NCBI RefSeq assembly: GCF_009739465.1
Contig: NZ_WHOM01000039.1
Location: 175,873 to 239,872, forward strand
Origin: Streptomyces apocyni
GTDB lineage: Bacteria > Actinomycetota > Actinomycetes > Streptomycetales > Streptomycetaceae
Direction: 5' to 3'
Length of the DNA: 64,000 bases
Shown here: positions 26,581-36,785 of the stretch, one piece after another
Layout of the letters: each line of letters opens with the position of its first letter
How positions within the stretch are numbered: the stretch's first letter is position 1
Notes under the pieces: generated by a model
Databases searched by the model: none
Seen by the model: only the letters and a program-made list of their open reading frames with translations
What the model was told of the DNA's origin: nothing
Made by a program: the position numbers and the translations under genes

Positions 26581-27816
26581 TCAGCGCGGCTCGCGCAGCT
26601 CGCGCAGGGGGACGCGGCGGAACTCGATGGTGTCGTAGGTACCGCTGGCGCCGGTCTCGTAGAGGATTCCGATCTTCCGGCGGTCGAGCTGCACCAGGTC
26701 GGAGTAGGCCGCGCGCTGCGTGGAGAGCGTCTTGACCTTGGTGAAGGAGACCCCCGCGTCGTCGCTGCGCCAGATGGCCATCGACCGCCTGGCAGTCGGC
26801 ACGGAGGGGCCGGAGAACAGCAGGGGCGCACGCCATCCGGCCGCCTGCAGGACGCTGCCCTGGACGACGGGGACGTCGTTCAGGTCGCTCTGTACCTGGT
26901 AGGAGCGGTCGACGGTGTGCCCTCCGTCGCTGGAGTAGGTGTCGAGGCGGTTGCCGATGCTGGTGCCGTGCTGGTCGCGGGAGTTGAAGTACAGGCGGCC
27001 GTCGGGGAGCTGGGCCACGGTGGACTCGTTAGCGTTCACGGCACCGCCGTACGCGTCCTCGACGAAGCCGAGCGTCCAGGTGCGGCCGCCGTCGTCGCTG
27101 TGGAGGGCGTGGGCGCCGTAGTACCTGGGCTCCTGTCCGGTGTGGCCGGAGTCGGCCGGTGGGGTGGTGGAGTGGTTGGCGGGGACGACGAGGCGTCCGG
27201 CGTGCGGGCCCCGGGTGAGGGCGATGGCGTGGCCGGGGCCCGTCGCGTACCAGCGCCACTGCGGGAGTTTGATGGTGGCGGTGATCTCGCGGGGGCTGCT
27301 GAAGGTCCGGCCGTCGTCGCGGCTGGTCTGCACGAACACCCGGCGGCTCTGCTCGGGGGTGACCTCGCCGCGCATGATCTGCGCTTCGGTGACGGCTCCG
27401 CTGTTGTACGAGGTGACCAGGACGACCTTGCCGGTCCTGGGGTCGACGACCGGTGCGGGGTTGCCACGGGTGTCGCCGTTGCCCGCGGCGACGACGCTCA
27501 GCGGCCCCCAGGTGCAGCCGCCATCGGTGGAACGTCTGAGGACGACGTCGATATTGCCGGTGTCCCCCGCCCCGCCGACTCGGCCTTCGGCGAAGGCGAG
27601 CACGGTGCCCGTGCGGGTCCTCAGGGTGGCCGGAATCCGGTAGGTGTCGTAGCCGTCGGTGTCCTTGGCGTACGGCACGGACGAGGTGCAGGGCGGGCTA
27701 GGGGCGACGGCGGCGCTGGCAGGGGTGGGAGCGACGGCCGCGAGTGCGGCGAGTGCGGTGGCTACGGCGAGTGCGGTGGCTGCGGCGAAGGCGGTCAAGC
27801 GGCTCGTTCGGGGCAT
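26581..27816 (-). CDS. secreted exo-alpha-sialidase (neuraminidase, GH33)
   Basis: 411 residues with a Sec signal peptide ending near PASAAVAPSPP. The RIP motif (DTYRIPATLRT) supplies the first catalytic arginine. Several Asp-boxes follow (STDGGCTWGP, SRDDGRTFSS, SDDGGRTWTL, SSDGGHT), marking the six-bladed propeller of family 33. The enzyme would release terminal sialic acid outside the cell. AAGGGAGAG precedes the chosen ATG; an upstream start would add 10 residues. The regulator motif lies 32 bases upstream. It complements the importer and aldolase encoded just beyond the regulator. Confidence 0.92.
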   Translation of the reverse strand: MPRTSRLTAFAAATALAVATALAALAAVAPTPASAAVAPSPPCTSSVPYAKDTDGYDTYRIPATLRTRTGTVLAFAEGRVGGAGDTGNIDVVLRRSTDGGCTWGPLSVVAAGNGDTRGNPAPVVDPRTGKVVLVTSYNSGAVTEAQIMRGEVTPEQSRRVFVQTSRDDGRTFSSPREITATIKLPQWRWYATGPGHAIALTRGPHAGRLVVPANHSTTPPADSGHTGQEPRYYGAHALHSDDGGRTWTLGFVEDAYGGAVNANESTVAQLPDGRLYFNSRDQHGTSIGNRLDTYSSDGGHTVDRSYQVQSDLNDVPVVQGSVLQAAGWRAPLLFSGPSVPTARRSMAIWRSDDAGVSFTKVKTLSTQRAAYSDLVQLDRRKIGILYETGASGTYDTIEFRRVPLRELREPR

Positions 27817-27847
27817 CGCTCTCCCTTTCACGGAAGACGAAGACATG

Positions 27848-27861
27848 GGACGTGGGATGTC
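27848..27861. promoter_or_regulatory. shared motif site 3 (sialidase promoter)
   Basis: GGACGTGGGATGTC, identical to site 2, sits 32 bases upstream of the sialidase start. It is written in the opposite orientation relative to the gene. Confidence 0.7.
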
Positions 27862-27960
27862 CAGCGACCCCGCGTGAACCTATAGCGCTCCCGGAGAGAC
27901 GGCAATACCCCTGCATCCAGGGCGAGTCGCGGGCACTCCGGACGTCACGGGCCCTTTAGG

Positions 27961-28665
27961 TCAGTTCGAGCCAGGCGTGACAAGCCCGGACTCGTAGGCC
28001 GCGATAACCAGCTGGGCGCGGTCACGGCTGCCCAGCTTGCCCATGATCCGGCTGACGTGGGTCTTCGCGGTGAGGGGGCTCAGACCGAGTGCCTCGGCGA
28101 TCTCGGTGTTGTTGAGCCCTCGGGCGACCAGCGTGAGGACCTGCCGTTCGCGCTCGGAGAGCCCGTCAGGACCGCCGACACTGGGCGCCTCGGGCCCTGG
28201 GGCGCGCAGCACGCGGGCGATCAGGCGGGCGGTGGGCCCGGGTGAGAGCAGCGCGTCACCCGCCGCTACCGTCCTGATGGCGTCGAGGAGTTCGGCGGGC
28301 CTGGTGTCCTTGACGAGGAACCCGGAGGCACCGGCCCGTAGCGCCTCCAGCACATGGTCGTCGGTGTCGTACGTGGTGAGGACCAGCACCCTGACGCCCG
28401 CGAGGTCGTCGTCGGCGGCGATCAGCCGGGTCGCCTCGATGCCGTCCAGGTCCGGCATCCGGATGTCCATGACGACCAGGTCGGCGCGCTCGCTGCGGGC
28501 CAGGGCGACCGCTTCGTGCCCCGTGCCCGCCTGCCCGACGACGGCCATGTCCGGTGCGGATTCCACCAGCATCGCGAAGGCGGCGCGTACCAGAGTCTGG
28601 TCGTCGGCGAGCAGGACGCGAATGGCGGGGTGGGAGGGGTGGGAGGGGTGGGCGGCGTCGGTCAT
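27961..28665 (-). CDS. NarL/LuxR-type response regulator
   Basis: 234 residues. The receiver domain has the acidic pair near residue 16 (LLADDQ), the phospho-acceptor Asp in LVVMDIRMPDLDG and the conserved Lys in GFLVKDTRPAE. A LuxR helix-turn-helix closes the protein: LSERERQVLTLVARGLNNTE, LGLSPLTAKTHVSRIM. The start codon region overlaps the kinase stop by 4 bases, so kinase and regulator are co-translated. Targets may include the MMPL exporter gene upstream. Confidence 0.93.
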   Translation of the reverse strand: MTDAAHPSHPSHPAIRVLLADDQTLVRAAFAMLVESAPDMAVVGQAGTGHEAVALARSERADLVVMDIRMPDLDGIEATRLIAADDDLAGVRVLVLTTYDTDDHVLEALRAGASGFLVKDTRPAELLDAIRTVAAGDALLSPGPTARLIARVLRAPGPEAPSVGGPDGLSERERQVLTLVARGLNNTEIAEALGLSPLTAKTHVSRIMGKLGSRDRAQLVIAAYESGLVTPGSN

Positions 28666-29921
28666 CGGGTCTCTTCCAGTACGGGGACGGTCAGCGGCAG
28701 TACGGCGGTCACGGCGAAGCCCGCCGCGCCGGGACGCGGGCCCGCGTGCAGCGTTCCGGCGACGCTACGAGCCCGCTCGCGCATCCCGACCAGACCAAAG
28801 CCACCGCTGGGATGGGAGTTGGGGTGGGAGTTCCCGTTCCCGCCGGAGCCGTCGTCCGTGACCGTCACGGTCAGCGCGCCGCCCCGCGCGCGGACGCCGA
28901 CGTCGATCGCGACCTCGGGGCCCGCGTGCCGCACGGCGTTGGTCAGGGCCTCCTGCACGATGCGGTAGGCCGCGGCGCCCACCGCGGGCGGTGCCTCGTC
29001 GACCTCCATCGACAGGTCGACCTTCGCGCCCGCCGTACGGGCCGTCGCCGCCAGGTCGGCCAGGCCGTCCAGGGCGGGCAGCGGGCCCTTGCCGTTGCCG
29101 CTGTCGGTGCCGTCCGCGCGGAGCACCTCCAGGGTGGTGCGCAGCTCGCCGCGTGCCGTACGGCAGGTCTCGGAGATGTCGTCCAGCGCCCTGCTGATCG
29201 CGGCCCGGTCCAGGCGGTCCGGGTCGACGGTCAGTACGTGCGACGCGACCGACGTCTGGACCCCGATGAGGGTGATGCTGTGGGCGAGCAGGTCGTGCAG
29301 GTCGCGGGCGATCCGCAGCCGCTCCTCGGCGACGCGGCGGGCGGCCTCCTCCTCGCGGGTGCGTTCGGCGCGTTCGGCGCGCTCGACGACGGCACGGACG
29401 TACCGGCGATAGATCCGTACGTCCGCGCCGAAGGCGAGCACGGCGACCATCCAGCCGGAGATCCGCAGCAGTTCCACGATCTCCTTGGAACCGCCGTTCT
29501 TGACCATGATCAGTCCGACCACGGCGACGACGGCCACCCCGACCAGCGCGGAGCGCAGCACCGTGCCGGTGGCGGCCACCGTGTACAGGGCGAACATGGC
29601 GGCCGGGACCGCCGCGACGTGCTGGTAGTCCTGGCCGTGGTACGGGGCAACGATCAGCACCACCAACACCAAGGCCAGCAGGGGCCGCTGCCGACGCCAC
29701 ACCAGCGGCACCGTGCTGGCGAGCAGCAGCGTCCAGCCGAGTGCGTCCAGCGAGCGCCCGTCCTGGGCGGTCAGGGCGAGGACGACGGCGATCGCGGCCA
29801 TCGCGGCCGCGATCCACGCGTCGTTGCGCCGGGCGTGGGGCGCGGTGAGCGGTTCGCGGGTGAGGGCGGCGATGACACGGTCCGCGCGGGTCGGCGGGGC
29901 GGCGGCTGCGGGCTGGTCCAC
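28662..29921 (-). CDS. sensor histidine kinase (NarL-partner, HisKA_3)
   Basis: About 419 residues. Four to five membrane helices lie near residues 30-170. A coiled-coil linker leads to the HisKA_3 box with the phosphorylated His in RIARDLHDLLAHSITL. The HATPase domain shows VQEALTNAVRHAG, VTDDGSGGNG and GFGLVGMRERA. GTG at 29921 is chosen over another GTG six codons upstream. A long hairpin, which follows the MMPL gene, ends just upstream of this start. Confidence 0.9.
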   Translation of the reverse strand: MDQPAAAAPPTRADRVIAALTREPLTAPHARRNDAWIAAAMAAIAVVLALTAQDGRSLDALGWTLLLASTVPLVWRRQRPLLALVLVVLIVAPYHGQDYQHVAAVPAAMFALYTVAATGTVLRSALVGVAVVAVVGLIMVKNGGSKEIVELLRISGWMVAVLAFGADVRIYRRYVRAVVERAERAERTREEEAARRVAEERLRIARDLHDLLAHSITLIGVQTSVASHVLTVDPDRLDRAAISRALDDISETCRTARGELRTTLEVLRADGTDSGNGKGPLPALDGLADLAATARTAGAKVDLSMEVDEAPPAVGAAAYRIVQEALTNAVRHAGPEVAIDVGVRARGGALTVTVTDDGSGGNGNSHPNSHPSGGFGLVGMRERARSVAGTLHAGPRPGAAGFAVTAVLPLTVPVLEETR

Positions 29922-29941
29922 GGCCCCATCGTCCAGCACCC

Positions 29942-29989
29942 GACGGGTGCGTGACCATGGGCGCGGCCGCCCGTGGTCGCGCACCCGTC
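29942..29989 (-). terminator. 22-bp-stem hairpin between MMPL and kinase genes
   Basis: Two 22-base arms (20 Watson-Crick and 2 G-U pairs) around a 4-base loop. It begins 7 bases after the MMPL stop and ends about 20 bases before the kinase start. It could terminate MMPL transcripts or lower read-through into the two-component genes. Confidence 0.75.
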
Positions 29990-29995
29990 CGGGCC

Positions 29996-32137
29996 TCACC
30001 CGCGTCCCGCCGGTTCCGGCGCGCGGGAGTCCCCCGGCCTGGCGGGCCGTTCCCCCTCGCTCGACATGCCCGATGTACCGGATGCACCGGATGCACCGGA
30101 CGGGTCCTTCGACAGCGGACCCGGCCACCACACCCGCCGCTTCAGCAGCATGCTGGCCGACGTCACCAGGTACGTACGCACCAGGAAGGTGTCGAGCAGT
30201 ACGCCGACCGCGACCAGGAACCCGAACTCGCGCAGCATCACCAGCGGCAGGACCAGCAGCACCATGAAGGTGGCCGCGAGCACCACACCGGCGGAGGCGA
30301 TGACGCCGCCCGTGGTCCGCAGCGCGGTCAGCGCGGCGTCCCGTGGCTCGGCCCCCGTCAGGGCTTCCTCCCGCATCCGGTGCATCAGGAAGATGCCGTA
30401 GTCGACGCCGAGCGCCACCAGGAAGACGAAGGACAGCAGCGGGATGGACGGGTCGACTCCGGCGAAGCCGAAGACGGGCTCGAAGAGGAGTCCGCCCAGG
30501 CCCATCACCGACGCCCAGACCAGCACCACGGCCCCGACCAGCATCAGCGGTGCGACCAGGCTCCGCAGCAGCAGAATCAGGATCAGCAGGACGGCGGCGA
30601 GCAGCAGCGGCATCACGATCAGGCGGTCGCGGGCGTTGGTGTGCTCCAGGTCGACCTGCTGGGCGCTGGGGCCGCCTACGTAGCTGCCGTCCAGGGCGTC
30701 GCGCAGTCGCTCGATCGTCGCGGTCTCCCCCGGTGTCTCGGGCGCGTCCTTGGCGAAGACCTTGAGTTCGCTCCAGCCGTTGTCGCCCGTACGGCCGCGT
30801 TCGGCCGTGGCGACTCCGTCGGTCGAGCGGGCGGTGTTCAGGGCCCGGTCGGCTTCATCGGTGGGCGCCAGCACGGCGATCGGCTGGCTGCCGCGCTCCG
30901 GGTAGGCGTCGGCGAGTATCTCCATGGCGGCCACGGACTCGGGCTGGCTGGTGAAGGAGTCCTCCTGCCTGAGGTTGCCCGGCAGGTTGAACGCGCCCAT
31001 CGCCATCGCCCCGAGCAGGACGACCCCACTGACCAGGACGGCGACCGGGCGCCGCCCCGCGGACCCGCCCATCGCGGCGAACAACGACCGCCGGGGCGCG
31101 GCCTCGACGCCGTACTCGGGGATCAACGGCCAGAACACGCGGCGGCCGAGCAGCACCAGGAGGGCGGGCAGCAGCGTGAGCATCGCGACCAGCGCGCACA
31201 GCACCCCGATCGCGCCGACGGGCCCGAGGCCGCTGCTGCTGTTGAGGTCGGCGGCGAGCAGGCAGAGCAGTCCGGCCGCCACGGTCCCGGACGAGGCGAG
31301 TACGGCAGGTCCGCAGCCACGCAACGCGGCCAGCATCGCCTCGTAAGGCCGCTCGATACGGCGCAGTTCCTCGCGGTAGCGGGCGACGATCAGCAGGGCG
31401 TAGTCGGTGCCCGCGCCGAAGACCAGGACGGTCATCACGCCGACGGTCTGGCCGCTGACCGTGAGGTCCATGCCGAAGCCCTCGACCAGGGCGTAGATCA
31501 GCGCCCGTGAGGTGAGGGCCGCGGCGGCGACGCCGACCAGCGGGATCAGCCACAGGAACGGGCTGCGGTACGTGAGGATCAGCAGGATCGTGACGACGAG
31601 CGCGGTCGCGATCATCAGGGTGCCGTCGATGGTCGCGAAGACTTCCTCCATATCCGTCTGGAGGGCGCCCGGCCCGCCGACCTGGACGCTCATCCCGTCC
31701 TCGCCGGACACCGCCGCGCGGACGTCCTCGACGAAGGCGTTACGCAGCTCCTCGTCGCCGCCCGGCTCGGTCGTGGAGACCGGGTACATCAGGGTGGTGC
31801 CGTCGGTGGACTCGACGGCCCGCGGGCGGGCGGTCAGCTCGTGCGCGGCGGCGATCTCAGCGACCTGCGCGTCCGCCACCGCCTGGTCGGCTCCCGTGAG
31901 CTTGCCGTCGCGCTGGTAGACGAGGACCAGCTCGGTGGCCTCTCCACCAGGCAGCTCCTGCTGCAACATGGCGACCTGGGTGGAGTCCGCGCTGGCCGGG
32001 AGGTAGTCGATGGCGCCGTTCTCCTCGATGTCACCGAGTTTCCCGGCGAACGGCGCGGCCAGTGCCAGTACGGCGATCCACAGCGCGAGCACCGCCCAGG
32101 GCAGGGCTCGGCGACGGCGGTCTGTTGCGGCCCTCAT
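29996..32137 (-). CDS. MMPL-family RND transporter
   Basis: 713 residues with the two-fold repeat of the family: a first helix, a large external domain (about residues 40-170), a six-helix bundle, a second external domain (about 385-510) and another helix bundle. GAGTDYALLIVARYREEL and LGVDYGIFLMHRMREEAL are the paired motifs after the proton-relay helix. MMPL proteins export lipids, siderophores or drugs using the proton gradient. The start MRAATDRRRR has GAGGGGAG upstream. The two-component system lies directly downstream, and two palindromes occur about 100 bases upstream. Confidence 0.92.
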   Translation of the reverse strand: MRAATDRRRRALPWAVLALWIAVLALAAPFAGKLGDIEENGAIDYLPASADSTQVAMLQQELPGGEATELVLVYQRDGKLTGADQAVADAQVAEIAAAHELTARPRAVESTDGTTLMYPVSTTEPGGDEELRNAFVEDVRAAVSGEDGMSVQVGGPGALQTDMEEVFATIDGTLMIATALVVTILLILTYRSPFLWLIPLVGVAAAALTSRALIYALVEGFGMDLTVSGQTVGVMTVLVFGAGTDYALLIVARYREELRRIERPYEAMLAALRGCGPAVLASSGTVAAGLLCLLAADLNSSSGLGPVGAIGVLCALVAMLTLLPALLVLLGRRVFWPLIPEYGVEAAPRRSLFAAMGGSAGRRPVAVLVSGVVLLGAMAMGAFNLPGNLRQEDSFTSQPESVAAMEILADAYPERGSQPIAVLAPTDEADRALNTARSTDGVATAERGRTGDNGWSELKVFAKDAPETPGETATIERLRDALDGSYVGGPSAQQVDLEHTNARDRLIVMPLLLAAVLLILILLLRSLVAPLMLVGAVVLVWASVMGLGGLLFEPVFGFAGVDPSIPLLSFVFLVALGVDYGIFLMHRMREEALTGAEPRDAALTALRTTGGVIASAGVVLAATFMVLLVLPLVMLREFGFLVAVGVLLDTFLVRTYLVTSASMLLKRRVWWPGPLSKDPSGASGASGTSGMSSEGERPARPGDSRAPEPAGRG

Positions 32138-32234
32138 ACGGGGGCTCCCCTCGTGGACGGCGGTCGGGCTGTCGTCCACCAGACTTCCGTCGCCAGGGCG
32201 CCTTTACGTCGCGCCTACGGCCGAACCGCGCCGT

Positions 32235-32248
32235 ACTCCCGCGGGAGT
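32235..32248. promoter_or_regulatory. palindrome ACTCCCGCGGGAGT upstream of MMPL
   Basis: A perfect 14-bp palindrome 98 bases upstream of the MMPL start. It belongs with the similar site at 32263-32278, 29 bp away centre to centre (about three helical turns). Candidate binding sites for the NarL-type regulator. Confidence 0.55.
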
Positions 32249-32262
32249 TGAGACCCGCCGAC

Positions 32263-32278
32263 TACTCCCCCGGGAGTA
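32263..32278. promoter_or_regulatory. palindrome TACTCCC-CC-GGGAGTA upstream of MMPL
   Basis: Arms TACTCCC and GGGAGTA with a 2-base centre, the second of two related sites upstream of the MMPL gene. Spacing on the same helical face suggests cooperative binding of a dimeric regulator. Confidence 0.55.
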
Positions 32279-32348
32279 CCGGGCTCCTACACCGTCAGGC
32301 TCTCGGGGGTCCGGGTTCCCGGATCCAGGCTCTCGGGTCCGGGGCGCC

Positions 32349-33044
32349 TCAGGACGGCGTACGCCCCGACGCCAGCAGCCGCGACACGGCGTCCTGCTCC
32401 AGCCGCAGCGCCCCGCCCACCGTCGCCAGGACCTCGCGCTCGGCCGGGGTGTACGGCCCGTCGGCCAGGGCGATGCGCGCGGCCTGGACGAGGATCAACT
32501 CGCGGCCAGCGGGCGCGAGATGGGGGGCGAGCGGGTCGAGCGCCTCGTGCAGCTCGATGGCGAGGGTGATCGCGGCGGGTCCGGCCGGGCCGCCGGTGAT
32601 CCGGCCGGTGTCGGCGGCGAGTGCGTCGATGAGGGTGGTCAGCTGGTCCTCGGTGCAGTCGTCGTACCCGGCGGTGCGGACGGCGCTGACGGCGGACGCG
32701 AGGGCCGTACGCGATGAGGTGCCGCCCGCTGCGAGGACGGCGAGGGCGACGGTGTGCACCGCGTCCTTGAGCATCGCCGAGAAGCGGAGACTGGTCGGGT
32801 GGTCCAGGACGTCCATGCCGAACCTGCCCTGGCAGGCGGCGCATTCCACGACAGGCCCGGCGTCGCCGCGCGCCAGCAGCGGGATGCCGAGCAGGGCGAA
32901 GCGGCGGCGGCCCGTACGGCGGCGGTAGTTGCGGTCACCGCCACAGTCGGGACAGAAGAACTCGCCGTCCCCCACCGTGGTCCAGGCGACCCGGGTCCCC
33001 CACACATACGGTTTCCAGCCGCTTGGTCCCCACGCTGGCAGCAT
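32349..33044 (-). CDS. TerB-like protein with N-terminal zinc ribbon
   Basis: 231 residues. An N-terminal zinc ribbon (FFCPDCGGDRNYRRR, then VVECAACQGRF) precedes a helical domain with the TerB-like pattern (LTTLIDALAADTGRI, LILVQAARIALADGPYTPAE). TerB-family proteins are linked to tellurite resistance and membrane stress, but no other ter genes are here. GGAGGTG before the ATG at 33044 decides the start. The function of this stand-alone form is unknown. Confidence 0.8.
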   Translation of the reverse strand: MLPAWGPSGWKPYVWGTRVAWTTVGDGEFFCPDCGGDRNYRRRTGRRRFALLGIPLLARGDAGPVVECAACQGRFGMDVLDHPTSLRFSAMLKDAVHTVALAVLAAGGTSSRTALASAVSAVRTAGYDDCTEDQLTTLIDALAADTGRITGGPAGPAAITLAIELHEALDPLAPHLAPAGRELILVQAARIALADGPYTPAEREVLATVGGALRLEQDAVSRLLASGRTPS

Positions 33045-33161
33045 GCCGCACCTCCGTAACGCTTTCGGCAACCTTGCCGCGCTGGCGTGATGTTAGCCAC
33101 ATCTGTGAGGCGCCGTCAGTACCCCGCACACCAGATGGCCAAGACCGGCTGTACGACACAC

Positions 33162-33198
33162 CGTGGCCGCCCCCGCCACCTGGACGGGAACGGCCACG
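33162..33198 (-). terminator. terminator hairpin downstream of leuA
   Basis: CGTGGCCG and CGGCCACG form an 8-bp stem with a 21-base loop that has further CCCG/CGGG pairing. It starts 19 bases after the leuA stop. Confidence 0.5.
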
Positions 33199-33216
33199 AA
33201 ATCCGCAGGTCGCGGG

Positions 33217-35178
<1,962 letters not shown>

Positions 35179-35320
35179 CTACGGGCCGGTAACGGCCTCG
35201 GCGTGGGCTGTCTCACTCAGGACACCCTCAGGGCATCTCAGGCGCCGTTCTGTCACTCTATTTCAGGAATCATGGTCGCAGGTAGTGACAGCCTCATAAC
35301 CCAGTGCCACTGTGCGTGCC

Positions 35321-36403
35321 ATGACCACCACCCGTGCAGGCATCGAGCCTGTCTTCTGCACCATCGTGCCGCCGCATGTCCTCGACAAGCTGTCCCAGGC
35401 CGAGGACCCTGCACTCTCCGGGCCCGCCCGGCGCACCCTGGAGCGCGACGCCCGGGAGCGCACCCACCGCCGGATGACGACCGTGGTCGGCGCGCCCGCC
35501 GTCGCCGCGCCGAAGGAAGCCGCCGAGGGGAAGCCGCACCGTACGATCCACGACGCCAAGCACCGGACGGAGCTGCCCGGCCGCAAGGTGCGCGAGGAGG
35601 GCGGCAAGCCCGGTAAGGACGCCACCGTCAACCGCGCGTACGCCGGTCTTGGCGCCACGTTCGAGCTGTTCCTGAAGGCCTTCGCGCGCGACTCGATCGA
35701 CGGCCGGGGGCTGGCGCTGACCGCGACCGTGCACTACGACGTGGACTACGCCAACGCCTTCTGGAACGGCGAGCAGATGGTGTTCGGCGACGGCGACCGT
35801 GAGGTCTTCCTGGACTTCACCATCCCGGTCGACGTGATCGGCCACGAACTGGCCCACGGCGTGACGCAGTACACCGCGAACCTCGCCTACTTCGGGCAGT
35901 CGGGCGCGCTCAACGAATCCCTGTCCGACGTGTTCGGCTCGCTGATCAAGCAGTACGCCCTGGGGCAGAGCGCCGAGGCGGCCGACTGGCTGATCGGCGC
36001 GGGACTGCTCGCGGAGCGGATCAACGGCAAGGCGCTGCGCTCCATGAAGGAGCCGGGCACCGCCTACGACGACCCGCTGCTCGGCAAGGACCCGCAGCCG
36101 TCGACGATGGACGGGTACGTCCGTACTGGCCGCGACAACGGCGGGGTGCACATCAACTCCGGCATCCCCAACCACGCCTTCTACCTGGTCGCGATGGCCC
36201 TCGGCGGCAACGCCTGGGAGCGCGCGGGCCAGATCTGGTACGACACGCTGACCGGTGGGAATCTGGAGGTAGACGCGGACTTCGAGGCCTTCGCCCAGGC
36301 GTCCGTGGCGGCCGCGAGCGCCCGCTACGGCGAGGGCGAGGAGCACGAGGCCGTACTGAAGGCCTGGTCGCGGGTCGGCGTGACGACCCTCCAGACCGAG
36401 TGA
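35321..36403 (+). CDS. protealysin-like M4 metallopeptidase
   Basis: 360 residues. Thermolysin family: zinc motif HELAHGVTQY (His, His) near residue 183, third ligand in GALNESLSDVFGS, and the catalytic His in NGGVHINSGIPNHAF. The prosequence is short (about 50-60 residues, with the PPHVLDKLSQ start), and there is no signal peptide, as in protealysin-like enzymes that stay in the cytoplasm. GTG at 35312 is an alternative start. The next gene encodes an emfourin-type inhibitor, the known partner of this class. Confidence 0.9.
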   Translation: MTTTRAGIEPVFCTIVPPHVLDKLSQAEDPALSGPARRTLERDARERTHRRMTTVVGAPAVAAPKEAAEGKPHRTIHDAKHRTELPGRKVREEGGKPGKDATVNRAYAGLGATFELFLKAFARDSIDGRGLALTATVHYDVDYANAFWNGEQMVFGDGDREVFLDFTIPVDVIGHELAHGVTQYTANLAYFGQSGALNESLSDVFGSLIKQYALGQSAEAADWLIGAGLLAERINGKALRSMKEPGTAYDDPLLGKDPQPSTMDGYVRTGRDNGGVHINSGIPNHAFYLVAMALGGNAWERAGQIWYDTLTGGNLEVDADFEAFAQASVAAASARYGEGEEHEAVLKAWSRVGVTTLQTE

Positions 36404-36452
36404 GCCGCAGAGCCGCAGAGTCGTAGAGAGCGGAGAGGGGTAGACGGGACCC

Positions 36453-36719
36453 ATGCGTATCCACGTGAGGCGTACGGGCGGATTCGCCGGTTTCGACCGG
36501 CACGCCGAGATCGACACGACGGGCCGGGACGACGCCCCCCAGTGGCACTCCGTCGCCGAGGACGCCCTGGCGGCAGGCCGCACCGAGCCCCCCGTCGGGG
36601 TGCCGGACGGCTACTGCTACCAGATCACCGTCGACGGCCGCACGGTGTACTGCGCGGACCCGCGCCTCACCGAGGAGCAGCGCAAACTGATCACGTGGGT
36701 CCTGAAGGAGGGCGCGTAG
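36453..36719 (+). CDS. emfourin-type inhibitor of the M4 peptidase
   Basis: 88-residue protein beginning MRIHVRRTGGFAGFDRHAEI, with the family's small beta-rich core and GYCYQITVDGRTVYCADPRL near the centre. Emfourins are tight inhibitors of protealysin-like peptidases and are usually encoded right next to them, as here (49 bases downstream). It has no signal peptide, matching a cytoplasmic partner. Together they resemble a peptidase-inhibitor module. Confidence 0.82.
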   Translation: MRIHVRRTGGFAGFDRHAEIDTTGRDDAPQWHSVAEDALAAGRTEPPVGVPDGYCYQITVDGRTVYCADPRLTEEQRKLITWVLKEGA

Positions 36720-36785
36720 CCCTCAGGCCCCAGAAGGCCCCAGGCCCCAGGCCCCCGAAGGCCTCAGAACGGACCTGGAACGGAC

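Noticed and set aside
32349..33044. Tellurite-resistance operon
   Set aside because: Only one TerB-like gene with a zinc ribbon is present; no terCDE genes are nearby.
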